Source: a virus
Length of the DNA stretch: 43,631 nucleotides
Strand: one strand, 5' to 3'
Virus record (IMG/VR): IMGVR_UViG_3300049259_000011
Location: 1 to 43,631 of that record
Position numbers and translations under genes: made by a program. This document shows, piece after piece, positions 25,100 to 32,351 of this stretch; position 1 is the first letter of the stretch; every line of letters starts with the position of its first letter. The notes under the pieces are model-generated. The model made no database searches. It saw only the letters and a list, made by a program, of their open reading frames with translations, and was not told where the DNA came from.

Positions 25100-25869
25100 T
25101 TGACCATCGAGCCCCAATCGGTTGCGGAATGTTTGATTTCAATCGGGATAACCAACGGATCAGGGTATGGGACGGTGATTGCCATAGCCACTTTCAGCCG
25201 ATCGACAATTGTGTCGTCGAACAAGTCTGCGCGGATTTGCATGAGCAACGAGTCGTGAATTTGCATGAGGAGTTGAAACTCGGGCAAGGTGCGATGGATA
25301 TTGAGCATGGCATGGTTGATGACAATCGCGACCGTGGATTGACAAACCCAGGCCAAGGCTTGACCGAGAAGATGTGAAGATCGATCGGTGTAAACTCGGC
25401 GGAACCCGAACGCATTTCGGACTTGAGCGATACGGCGAGCGGTGAGTTCATACTCATATCGTTTGTGCCATTCGCCGATTTCGGGATGCCGTTCGCGCGT
25501 CCACCATCGGATCGATCGTTTGACGCGATCTTCCGGCACGACGATGGCTTGGGCGATCGTGCGCGCGCCGCCGGCGTAATCCGTTGCGTGGACCCAACGT
25601 TTCGCATTATCACGGAATGACAGACCGTTGACGTGCATGGCGCGGGGGTTGGGCTTCGCGAGTCCACCATATAGTTCAATCGCGTTCTCGGAATGGATAT
25701 CATCTCCGCGTTGGAAAGCGACTTTCAGATCATCGCATCCGGCATCCCAAGCACAAACTTGAGCATCCGCGCGTTCAAGATCGGCTTCGACGAGGATATA
25801 TCCCGGATCGGGTTGAAAACATGCGCGGATGTTCGGGAGTTTGAGGGCATATAGATCGCCGTCCGGCAT
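25087..25869 (-). CDS. DNA polymerase A, C-terminal half (palm and fingers)
   Basis: 260 residues from ATG 25869, with GGAAG just upstream. It carries the three catalytic motifs of family A polymerases: motif A ILVEADLERADAQVCAW (catalytic Asp), motif B NAKRWVHATDYAGGARTIAQ (Lys and Tyr of the O-helix), and motif C LLMQIHDSLLMQI (HD pair, with Ser instead of the usual Glu after it). It starts at LYALKLPNIRACFQPDPGY, the segment that normally follows N-L-Q-N-I-P in an intact enzyme. The matching first half is encoded 1.5 kb upstream in a separate gene. The two chains must meet to form an active enzyme, unless this half acts alone. Confidence 0.85.
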   Translation of the reverse strand: MPDGDLYALKLPNIRACFQPDPGYILVEADLERADAQVCAWDAGCDDLKVAFQRGDDIHSENAIELYGGLAKPNPRAMHVNGLSFRDNAKRWVHATDYAGGARTIAQAIVVPEDRVKRSIRWWTRERHPEIGEWHKRYEYELTARRIAQVRNAFGFRRVYTDRSSHLLGQALAWVCQSTVAIVINHAMLNIHRTLPEFQLLMQIHDSLLMQIRADLFDDTIVDRLKVAMAITVPYPDPLVIPIEIKHSATDWGSMVKWHG

Positions 25870-25870
25870 T

Positions 25871-26461
25871 TCACTTCCACCATCCCGTTGTGCGGCCGTG
25901 GAAGTAGATTTCACGACATGCGAGGACATCGGCCATGGCGGAATGCGCGTTGTCGAAGTCTCGCCCGAAGCAGAATTGATATGCTTCCATCAACTTCGGC
26001 CATTTGAACTTGCCGTATCGACCGGGCATCTGCATGATGGGCGTGAGGGCTTCCATCGTGCAGAATGGACGCAGAGTATTCATCACGGCGACGGGAATCA
26101 TCGTGCGCGACAGTTCGTTCAACATAATCATCACGTCGAATGAGAAGTTGTGTGCGATGACGAGAGAATCCGGATCAGCGTCGAATGCGGTTTCGATCAT
26201 CTCGACGAATGCGGGCAAGATGAAATCGATTGGCTTCCCGACGTGATGGGCTTTCGCTGTGGTGATGCCGTGGATTTCGGCGACATCATGCGGGATAGTC
26301 CAGCCTTCGGGGAGAATGATATAGTCGAGAGACCGGATGTGTGTGCCGTCCCCCGCGTCGAGAAAAGCACCGAGTTGCACGAGCCGGGGTTGGGATGGAT
26401 GATCCGTGGGGAGCTTTCGATTGATCATGCCGTTGGTTTCGGTGTCGATGAACAGCAACAT
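25871..26461 (-). CDS. DnaQ-like DEDDh 3'-5' exonuclease
   Basis: 196 residues from ATG 26461. The longer frame back to 26896 is a shadow of the neighbouring gene. Exo I is FIDTETNGM (Asp and Glu), Exo II is VIAHNFSFDVMIML (Asp) and Exo III is DNAHSAMADVLACREIY (His and Asp), so it is a DEDDh enzyme with all acids and the His in place. It should trim 3' ends of DNA or RNA in the manner of DNA polymerase III epsilon. It lies inside the block that separates the two polymerase genes and ends one base before the C-terminal polymerase start. The first polymerase gene has its own exonuclease domain, so the phage has two. Confidence 0.85.
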   Translation of the reverse strand: MLLFIDTETNGMINRKLPTDHPSQPRLVQLGAFLDAGDGTHIRSLDYIILPEGWTIPHDVAEIHGITTAKAHHVGKPIDFILPAFVEMIETAFDADPDSLVIAHNFSFDVMIMLNELSRTMIPVAVMNTLRPFCTMEALTPIMQMPGRYGKFKWPKLMEAYQFCFGRDFDNAHSAMADVLACREIYFHGRTTGWWK

Positions 26462-26466
26462 GGGGA

Positions 26467-26784
26467 TCAAACTCCCGCGCCGATGTCTGGGTCTTCGCCG
26501 GGCAATGGATCGCCATCGGTCCCCGGCGCAGGGATGGCGAGATCGATCGACGCATCGACGGCAACGAATCCATCGAGTGAGTCGGGATTCGATCCACGCT
26601 TGACGGCAACGCTCGGACGCATTGCTAGCATGAGCGGGAAGGCTTTGCCATTCACATCGAACACGGTGTCTGCGGATTCCGGTACGACGGGAATGCAGCC
26701 GAGAAGGCGGCCAGATTCGAGTTCTCGAACCTCGGTGAAGCCTTCGGACATGCAACGGATAAACTGTGATGGATCGGACATCAT
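26467..26784 (-). CDS. Hypothetical protein in polymerase gap (105 aa)
   Basis: 105 residues with an ATGA overlap to the previous gene. The N-terminal half may hold a small beta fold (EGFTEVRELESGRLLGCIPV). The tail is Pro-, Asp- and Gly-rich and probably disordered (AIPAPGTDGDPLPGEDPDIG). No catalytic motif is seen. It is one of five genes between the two polymerase halves. Function unknown. Confidence 0.6.
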   Translation of the reverse strand: MMSDPSQFIRCMSEGFTEVRELESGRLLGCIPVVPESADTVFDVNGKAFPLMLAMRPSVAVKRGSNPDSLDGFVAVDASIDLAIPAPGTDGDPLPGEDPDIGAGV

Positions 26785-26969
26785 GCGCTCCAGTTGAATA
26801 GGTGGTACATTGGCGGGTTTTCAAGAAGCTTTTGGAGTCGGAGTTCTGCCTGTCGGGCAGTCTCTCTTGCATCAACAATAGCTTTTCGTGCGTCATTTAG
26901 ATATACTTCATAACGCCAAGCGGTGTCGTTTGCTTGATAACTTGATGCATCGAATGGTCCGTGCGGCAT
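26781..26969 (-). CDS. Small helical protein in polymerase gap
   Basis: 62 residues from ATG 26969. It overlaps the stop of the second reading frame of the broken gene upstream as TGATG and the next gene as ATGA. The centre is a charged helix (DARKAIVDARETARQAELRL) that could form a coiled coil. It probably has no enzymatic role. Its start position supports the view that the upstream gene once ended at 26969. Confidence 0.6.
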   Translation of the reverse strand: MPHGPFDASSYQANDTAWRYEVYLNDARKAIVDARETARQAELRLQKLLENPPMYHLFNWSA

Positions 26970-27162
26970 CAAATCAATCCTTTCCGTTTCGCCCAGCTTT
27001 CGGGTATGGCCATGGTTCGGGATGTGGCGTCGTATTCGCCAACCGATTTAGGAATCCACACATCATCATTCGTGCCGCATCGATCAGCCATGCGCCGTCG
27101 GTTTGATGAATAATTGTGCAGACGATATCGATGATGTCGGAGTTGCCGAGACGGTTTTTCAT
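26969..27162 (-). pseudogene. Frameshifted small protein gene
   Basis: Started at ATG 27162 (ATGA overlap with the previous gene), the frame reads DIVCTIIHQTDGAWLIDA and then runs on as an unlikely Met-rich sequence to 26974. From the next frame, beginning near 27076, comes TNDDVWIPKSVGEYDATS, then MAIPESWAKRKGLI, ending at 26969. Joining them gives WLIDAGTNDDVWIPKSVGEY, a pattern I know from small phage proteins of about 60 residues. One missing G in the GCGG run at about 27075 to 27077 would explain it. It could be an assembly error, a real mutation or recoding; no slippery heptamer is visible. Confidence 0.65.
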
Positions 27163-27410
27163 GGGGGGGACTCCTTCCATCGTTTGAGATCGTATTCAGT
27201 CGGCGATTCATCCGCGATAAATGCCCATTCCCCTTCACGCCAATACCAATATCGATATTGATCGGGGGGAATGAATACTTGACGACGGATTTCGGCTTTC
27301 GGATGAACTTTACGAAATGTTTGTAATGTGTATTTAGCAGATCGCAGAGATGTTGGCGGGCCGAGAGGTTGTGCGCCTTCAATAACTTGATACCGATATC
27401 TATTAGACAT
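27159..27410 (-). CDS. Small hypothetical protein after polymerase N-half
   Basis: 83 residues from ATG 27410, four bases after the stop of the first polymerase gene. It has an N-terminal beta segment (RYRYQVIEGAQPLGPPTS), then a helical, basic part (SAKYTLQTFRKVHPKAEIRR) and several aromatic residues (PPDQYRYWYWREGEWAFIAD). It is not a homing endonuclease, an intein piece or a transposase by any motif that I can see. It is the first gene of the block that separates the two polymerase halves. Confidence 0.65.
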   Translation of the reverse strand: MSNRYRYQVIEGAQPLGPPTSLRSAKYTLQTFRKVHPKAEIRRQVFIPPDQYRYWYWREGEWAFIADESPTEYDLKRWKESPP

Positions 27411-27414
27411 GAAA

Positions 27415-29097
27415 TCAATCCTCATCCGGTTTCTTAAAGTTCTGTAGGTTTCGGCCTTCGCCGAACGCATTCGTATTCGTTGAGAATCTCATCGTCTCGA
27501 CATATGTTACGTTTATGTCGCAATGCAGCCGACCGTCGAATGCGATCATGTCGGGATCGACATCGCCTTTCACCGTATCCAGAGTTCGATAGTGTTGGAT
27601 ATTGCGGACGAGGGGCAACAGCAAAGGGTTCTGCCGTCCGATGACTTCAAGGGTTCCATCGTCAAGCGTAGCGGCACCTGTTTTTCGGTTACGTTGAATG
27701 GACAGCTTAAAGTCGTCATAAAACAATGCCTTACATTGTGGATTGGACAATGGATTGAAATCATGCCCGAGACACGCGGCTAGCCATTGGCCGATTCGGG
27801 CTTTTTCATCTTCAAACTCCGATCGGATAACACGGGCACGCGCCGCGTCGAATCGAATGCCCCGAAACATCATCTCGAATACAGGCGCGAACAAATCCAT
27901 CTCGAATCGATATTGATCCGTGAGGTTCAATCCGGCGAGTATACGCGACAATTCTCGTCGGCATTCCCAAGTCCGCACGCAATCCTCGCAATTGTAGGCC
28001 CATCGTTGGAGCGGAGAGTGTATTGCCGGGTCCCAGAGTTTCCCGTCGTCTTTCCAATAGCGGTAGTATTCGCAGTACATACTTGATATAAAGGACAAAG
28101 AAAGCGACGAACCTTTCTTGTCAACGCGTCCGGTGATGGGATCAATCTTGCCTCCCAGGAGCCCAGGAAAGGCGACGTGTTGCATCGCCATGGTGTCGTC
28201 GATGAGACGCGGCATAATGCCCCATCGATTCGCGATTACTTGAACGTCGTATATGGCGTTGTGGAACGTGATATCTCGCTGAGTAAGCGATGAACTGACA
28301 CATTCAAGCAGATGAATTTCCTCTTGCTCCGTCCAGTATGGCGTACCGTCTGCAAGGAAGAACGGAATGGAAATCGCATCGACAGTGCTTGATGCAAAAC
28401 CAATCGTGTCGATATGGCTCGACATCGTTTCGATGTCCGCGACCAAGGCGTTCGGGTTGTCATGCAGCCAATCCATGACATCGGTGAAGCGGGGTTGAGT
28501 TACAAATCGCCATGCGGGACGGCGGACTTCGGGGAACGCGGATTCGGCTTTCGCCCGGCGGAAATCTTGAACAACGATGGGGCGGTGGGCATATTGACGG
28601 AGAACGTCTGCCGGATGAAACGTCGGGATGACCTTGCCGTGGTCAGTGTCAAGGATTGAACCTCGCCATTTCGTGATGCCCATTTCACCCGCCAAGGCCC
28701 ACATCGGAGTGTTCCCGAGGGCAATGATAAGACGCGGATGGAATGCGCGAATGATTGCATGAAGATGTTCAAGTCCGACGCGGATTTCATTAGTAGGAAA
28801 TCGGCCAGCAATCTCGCTGAGGCCGCGCCGCCGGGCTTCAAGTTTCCCGACGAAGAATTGTTCGATGTCATTCGTGATTGTCTTTCCCTTGGCGTTGGTA
28901 TATGTGGGCGGGCGAATATGACAGACGTTGGTTGCGAAGCAATCGGATCGAGTAATCCCGGCTTCGGCGAGCATTCGATCGAGTTCCATGCCGGATGCAC
29001 CACGGAACGGCAGGGATTGGGCGATCTCAACCTCGCCCGGTGCTTCGCCGACAAGCCAGATCGGCGCGCGGGGATCGCCGGATTCAATCCATGTCAT
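27415..29097 (-). CDS. Uracil-DNA glycosylase / exonuclease / DNA polymerase A N-terminal half
   Basis: 560 residues from ATG 29097 (ATGA overlap; a GTG two codons earlier is possible). Residues about 1 to 190 form a family 4/5-type uracil-DNA glycosylase: LVGEAPGEVEIAQSLPFRGA, NVCHIRPP, and the late motif FHPADVLR. Residues about 215 to 400 are a 3'-5' exonuclease: Exo I ALVADIETMSSH, Exo II ITFHNAIYDVQVIANRWG, Exo III YNCEDCVRTWE. Then comes the start of the polymerase domain, ending TMRFSTNTNAFGEGRNLQNF plus six residues. Intact enzymes continue past N-L-Q-N to catalytic motif A, but here a stop codon follows. Motifs A, B and C are in a separate gene at 25087 to 25869. Confidence 0.85.
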   Translation of the reverse strand: MTWIESGDPRAPIWLVGEAPGEVEIAQSLPFRGASGMELDRMLAEAGITRSDCFATNVCHIRPPTYTNAKGKTITNDIEQFFVGKLEARRRGLSEIAGRFPTNEIRVGLEHLHAIIRAFHPRLIIALGNTPMWALAGEMGITKWRGSILDTDHGKVIPTFHPADVLRQYAHRPIVVQDFRRAKAESAFPEVRRPAWRFVTQPRFTDVMDWLHDNPNALVADIETMSSHIDTIGFASSTVDAISIPFFLADGTPYWTEQEEIHLLECVSSSLTQRDITFHNAIYDVQVIANRWGIMPRLIDDTMAMQHVAFPGLLGGKIDPITGRVDKKGSSLSLSFISSMYCEYYRYWKDDGKLWDPAIHSPLQRWAYNCEDCVRTWECRRELSRILAGLNLTDQYRFEMDLFAPVFEMMFRGIRFDAARARVIRSEFEDEKARIGQWLAACLGHDFNPLSNPQCKALFYDDFKLSIQRNRKTGAATLDDGTLEVIGRQNPLLLPLVRNIQHYRTLDTVKGDVDPDMIAFDGRLHCDINVTYVETMRFSTNTNAFGEGRNLQNFKKPDED

Positions 29098-29351
29098 CGG
29101 CACGAGAATAACTCACAATTCTCGCCATGAAGGCCGCATATGGTAATGGTGAGATCGACGATTTGATACCCGCCGACGCCGAGAATGATCTTCGACATCG
29201 ATGTTTTCGCCGGCTTTTTGTCTGCATCATAGTAAAATATGTTTCCGGTTATCTTTACGTCAGAGAATGATTGCGCCGGCGTGCCTTCGGTGCCGGGGAT
29301 GATGTTGGATGCGATCAATGCAACGGCGGTGGCGATTCCGGTTATGTTCAT
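29094..29351 (-). CDS. Small exported-type hypothetical protein
   Basis: 85 residues from ATG 29351, in ATGA overlap with both neighbours. The first 20 residues look like a weak signal peptide (ITGIATAVALIASNIIPG). Beta-rich mature sequence follows (SDVKITGNIFYYDADKKPA, then SKIILGVGGYQIVDLTITI) with a Cys pair in the last dozen residues. A periplasmic early phage protein would be unusual. The N-terminus could also be a membrane anchor. No family is recognised. Confidence 0.6.
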   Translation of the reverse strand: MNITGIATAVALIASNIIPGTEGTPAQSFSDVKITGNIFYYDADKKPAKTSMSKIILGVGGYQIVDLTITICGLHGENCELFSCR

Positions 29352-30115
29352 TTGACATCTTTCAGTTGATTACGCTGAATAGCGTTGTATATGCGGTCTA
29401 AAGCGTTGGCATGAACCCAATTGGCAGGATGCGCACCGAGGCTTTGTCTTTCTTTGTGGATAATGTCTAAACATGCTTTCCGCTCTTGCATGGTCGCGGC
29501 GGTGATAAGGTGCGCCATACATTTGACGACCGTTTCCCGCATAGCTGGGTGTACAGCAGCCTCGAATGACCGAAACGAACCCCGTGCCATCACCTCCGCA
29601 TCGGGTGGCGCTGCGCTGGGCGGGAGGATGCGGGGTTTTGAGCAGTCACATGGGTATTGCGGCCCTCGACGTGAGTTGCATTTCTTTGTGTGATAAACCC
29701 CCGGCTCCCGTTGCTCAGCCATTGTCGCTTCCTCGTATGGCGGGACTGTCACTTGCCGGTACATCTGCCAATCCGGCTTCACGGCGACGATAGACCCGTG
29801 CATTCCCGCGACCTGTCCCCACGCATCGTTATAGACGTGCCAGCCCTTTTCATTGTCGCCGTCGTGGTCTGGTTGTCGGCCGTAGTCGGCTTCTGCGAGC
29901 CAGCGCCTTGCAAAGTCCGCAGCGGCTTCGGCGTTGCACTTGAATGGGAACGCGACTGTGCCGGACCTCTTTTCATAGAGCGACCATAGAAAGCACAGAC
30001 CGAAGTCACCGATTATGTAGCCTTCGGCGGTTCTGCCATTGAACGCTAGGTCGATCGCTTTGCCGAGCGTCTTATCCCCCTCGGCGGAGATGTCGATGTG
30101 AAAATTGTCACCCAT
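29348..30115 (-). CDS. Conserved phage protein of unknown function
   Basis: 255 residues from ATG 30115, which has a strong AAGGAG nine bases before it. The frame continues to 30241, but that part lacks a good start. The N-terminal 130 residues look like a known phage family: DNFHIDISAEGDKTLGKAID, GDFGLCFLWSLYEKRS, AAADFARRWLAEADYGRQPD, HDGDNEKGWHVYNDAWGQV. The C-terminal part has a Cys/His-containing linker (KKCNSRRGPQYPCDCSK) and a helical end with QERKACLDIIHKE. I do not know a function. It precedes the polymerase operon. Confidence 0.65.
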   Translation of the reverse strand: MGDNFHIDISAEGDKTLGKAIDLAFNGRTAEGYIIGDFGLCFLWSLYEKRSGTVAFPFKCNAEAAADFARRWLAEADYGRQPDHDGDNEKGWHVYNDAWGQVAGMHGSIVAVKPDWQMYRQVTVPPYEEATMAEQREPGVYHTKKCNSRRGPQYPCDCSKPRILPPSAAPPDAEVMARGSFRSFEAAVHPAMRETVVKCMAHLITAATMQERKACLDIIHKERQSLGAHPANWVHANALDRIYNAIQRNQLKDVK

Positions 30116-30117
30116 GC

Positions 30118-30264
30118 TTATCGACTCCTTTTGCTGCCGTTCGCGTCGAGCCTGGGCTTCGGCCACGGCCACCAAACCCCTTCCTGCGAGCGTATCCACT
30201 CGTCTCGTGAGCGCTACGGATACCAGGAGATGCACTGCCATAGGCGTCTCACTGCGCGGCCCAT
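30118..30264 (-). pseudogene. Small gene interrupted by an amber codon
   Basis: After a strong GGAGG, ATG 30264 opens MGRAVRRLWQCISWYP and then meets TAG at 30214-30216. Without the TAG the same frame continues for 31 codons (RSRDEWIRSQEGVWWPWPKP and a basic end) and stops at TAA 30118-30120, two bases before the next start. The Trp-rich, basic character on both sides of the TAG and the exact fit to the gap suggest one gene of about 48 residues. It may be inactivated, or the amber codon may be read through by a host suppressor. The alternative is an untranslated spacer. Confidence 0.4.
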
Positions 30265-30265
30265 A

Positions 30266-30664
30266 TCATTTCCTCCCGGTTGCGCGCCATTCATCGCCGA
30301 ACAATCCGACGGGGAATGTAATTTCGGACGGAATGTGGACAAGGCAACGCCATTCGATTTCACGGCGTTGGAATGCGATGTTGAACAAGATCGGGCCGCC
30401 GTAGCACGCCGTGACGCTGCATCGGCGCGCGACGAGAGCGGATGGATCATGCGGCGGATCGATTAACGCCGCGCGCCGATTTTGACCATATATGCAATAA
30501 TACGACAGGTTGCGGGAATGTGTTTCGAGTTCGGGCAGACGAGATTTGACTTCATGTTCGGGCAACGTGCGGAGATGGCGGGCGAATAGAATCAACGCAT
30601 CAATGGCGGATGCAATGGATGATGGGCGAGGATCATGCGATCGAGGGGGTAGAGCGGATGTCAA
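30266..30664 (-). CDS. Hypothetical protein
   Basis: 132 residues from TTG 30664, whose TTGA overlap with the previous stop fits the coupling style of this operon. There is a helical N-terminal half (IASAIDALILFARHLRTLPE, then SRLPELETHSRNLSYYCIYG). The second half holds a Cys/beta-rich stretch (RRCSVTACYGGPILFNIAFQ and CLVHIPSEITFPVGLFG). No known motif is seen. The unusual start makes the exact N-terminus uncertain. Confidence 0.55.
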   Translation of the reverse strand: MTSALPPRSHDPRPSSIASAIDALILFARHLRTLPEHEVKSRLPELETHSRNLSYYCIYGQNRRAALIDPPHDPSALVARRCSVTACYGGPILFNIAFQRREIEWRCLVHIPSEITFPVGLFGDEWRATGRK

Positions 30665-31035
30665 TTTGCGGCGTCCTTGGCTGGATCACGAGATACGACT
30701 AAATGCCCAGGGATTGAGCCTTTGTGTATGCGTTGGTTTATGCCTAGTTCTTGCATTCGGCGCATTATGATTCGAGCGTCGAATCCCATGTTATCCGCAA
30801 TATACTCGGTGTTGTATCCTTGAGATCGAAGCTGTTTCAAATGATTGTCGAGTTCGGTATTCCAAACGATGATTTGATCTTTTCTTCGTGCCATGGGTCG
30901 GATTCCATGATAGTGACAATGACGGATGTATCGGCATATACGGCACGTGCGTTTGATGCCGCGAGGCGTTTGTGTGACGTGGGCCGATGCGAGATCGTGC
31001 CCACGAACACAAAGATGCTGTCGAGGCCGGGCCAT
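30661..31035 (-). CDS. GcrA-like zinc-finger/HTH regulator
   Basis: 124 residues. The N-terminus has a zinc-finger-type element: CVRGHDLASAHV followed by KRTCRICRYIRHCHYHG (Cys9, His13, Cys31, Cys34 as likely ligands). The second half resembles the DNA-binding domain of GcrA-like regulators: VWNTELDNHLKQLRSQGYNT and EYIADNMGFDARIIMRRMQE, with Trp at the start of the helical unit. GcrA controls transcription in alphaproteobacteria together with DNA methylation. In a phage, it may steer host RNA polymerase or switch early to late genes. It lies in the replication operon, before the polymerase genes. Confidence 0.6.
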   Translation of the reverse strand: MARPRQHLCVRGHDLASAHVTQTPRGIKRTCRICRYIRHCHYHGIRPMARRKDQIIVWNTELDNHLKQLRSQGYNTEYIADNMGFDARIIMRRMQELGINQRIHKGSIPGHLVVSRDPAKDAAN

Positions 31036-31038
31036 GGA

Positions 31039-31677
31039 TCACTCGGATTGACGGATCGATCCCGTGCATCCGGCGTAACCCGCCGCGTCGATATAATCAT
31101 CCGGGTTGTATGAGCCGGAATGTCGGCGGGCGATTTTGGATAACTCCATCAAATCACCAACGTCGCCAGCATCGAAGATCGCCCGGACTTTGTTGTCGTG
31201 GCGTTTCATGTGATCTTCTGTGTCGGTGAAAATCACTGTATACCCCCGCGTTCGACACATGATGCTCCACCATGCATTCCATGCGTCGGCGATGTTTTTG
31301 AAATTGATGAGTTTGTCGCCGTGGAGAGCTTCACGCGTGCCAGCGACAAGTTCGGCCGCTTCGAGGCAGAAATCCGCCGCCGCACGAGCGGGCATGTCGC
31401 CGCCGTCTGTTTCAGCATAGTTCGCATAGGTTGTGCGTTCGACGGCTTCGGACGCTCCTGTCGCAGTCAACCACGGCCGGGTTTCGACCCCATCACGCGG
31501 CGTAACGGCATATATACGCGTGTGGGCGGGGCAGCCTTCGGCGTATTTGATGGCTTCGTTATGGGTACGGAATGCCATCCAAGGCGCGGTGCGATTAGCG
31601 CTAGAGCCGGGAGGATCGACGATCCAAAGCTCGGAAGGGGCCGAAGCCCCTCCCTGCCGGTTCGATCCGCGCTTCAT
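31039..31677 (-). CDS. DUF6378-domain protein
   Basis: 212 residues with an ATGA overlap to the SSB-like gene upstream. The C-terminal 110 residues match a domain I know as DUF6378 from phage genomes: FCLEAAELVAGTREALHGDK, NFKNIADAWNAWWSIM, DLMELSKIARRHSGSYNPDD, YIDAAGYAGC. The conserved Arg, Asp and A-G-Y positions suggest a binding or enzymatic pocket. The function is not established. The N-terminal part (ELWIVDPPGSSANRTAPWMA, then NEAIKYAEGCPAHTRIYAV) looks like a separate beta domain. It lies in the replication module. Confidence 0.7.
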   Translation of the reverse strand: MKRGSNRQGGASAPSELWIVDPPGSSANRTAPWMAFRTHNEAIKYAEGCPAHTRIYAVTPRDGVETRPWLTATGASEAVERTTYANYAETDGGDMPARAAADFCLEAAELVAGTREALHGDKLINFKNIADAWNAWWSIMCRTRGYTVIFTDTEDHMKRHDNKVRAIFDAGDVGDLMELSKIARRHSGSYNPDDYIDAAGYAGCTGSIRQSE

Positions 31678-32180
31678 GCCGCCACCGCCTTACGGTCCTG
31701 CGTTTCGCGGAACTTGTCGAGCGACACGACGCGCGACACTTCGCTGAACGGGGCTTCGGGGTCGTCCGGGTTGTCGCGATGTTTGACGCGAACCCCGCAG
31801 GTTTGGTTTTTTATCATGTTGAGGTTCCAGCCTTTCTTGGAATTCAAGCCACACGCGGCGAGAATCTGGCCGAGACGGATGTTGCGGGCTTCGGCGAGAT
31901 CAAGTTGCGGCGGATCAGACCCTTCAACGAGATCGAGCAGAAAATCCTGACGACACTGTGGGTGATCCATCTTGGTTGCGGCTTTAACGCCGTCGTCGAG
32001 GATTTCCCACATGACATCCAACGCGATGCCGCTCCCGGCGATCTTCTTGAAATCGACTTGACGGAGCTTGATGTCTTTGACTTGGGCGAGATATTCGCCT
32101 TCGGGGATGACCGGGAACTGAGTGGATAACTCAGTCTTAACGGTCGTTTCCATGAACGAGGAAGCATCGAATACTGACAT
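31674..32180 (-). CDS. Putative single-strand DNA-binding protein (DUF669-like)
   Basis: 168 residues from ATG 32180 with AAAGGA ten bases upstream. The frame is open to 32291 but carries no leader-like coding sequence. The sequence GEYLAQVKDIKLRQVDFKKI, then LDVMWEILDD, LDLVEGSDPPQLDLAEARNI and WNLNMIKNQTCGVRVKHRDN resembles DUF669-type phage SSBs with an OB-like fold. The tail ends in basic and alanine residues instead of the usual acidic tip. It should coat single-stranded DNA during replication and recombination, and it follows the recombination genes in the same arm. Confidence 0.65.
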   Translation of the reverse strand: MSVFDASSFMETTVKTELSTQFPVIPEGEYLAQVKDIKLRQVDFKKIAGSGIALDVMWEILDDGVKAATKMDHPQCRQDFLLDLVEGSDPPQLDLAEARNIRLGQILAACGLNSKKGWNLNMIKNQTCGVRVKHRDNPDDPEAPFSEVSRVVSLDKFRETQDRKAVAA

Positions 32181-32254
32181 CGGAGTGTGGTCCTTTGGGC
32201 GGTCAATGATTATGGTGTCGGGGCCAACGACAACGGACGCCCATACGCCGTCGT

Positions 32255-32282
32255 TGAAAACACACCGCGCGGAGCGCGGGGA
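32255..32282 (-). terminator. Probable rho-independent terminator
   Basis: Read on the minus strand, the stem CCGCGC and GCGCGG with a three-base loop is followed by TGTGTTTTC. It lies after the lysozyme-like gene and before the SSB-like gene, in a gap of about 170 bases. It could partly stop or lower transcription entering the SSB and polymerase operon. No clear new promoter was seen below it. Confidence 0.4.
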
Positions 32283-32351
32283 CCACCACATGTGTTGACG
32301 GCTGAACCGTCCCCCGACGCAGATGGTTGTGATGGTCGCATGGGAATGGCT

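Noticed and set aside
25870-27414. Intein or intron as the cause of the polymerase split
   Set aside because: The first half ends with a plain stop without an N-intein, the second begins at ATG without a C-intein, and the block between has ordinary coupled genes and no homing-nuclease motif.
31198-31950. 250-residue plus-strand frame
   Set aside because: It is antisense to the DUF6378 and SSB-like genes, which show protein motifs and overlap-coupled starts.
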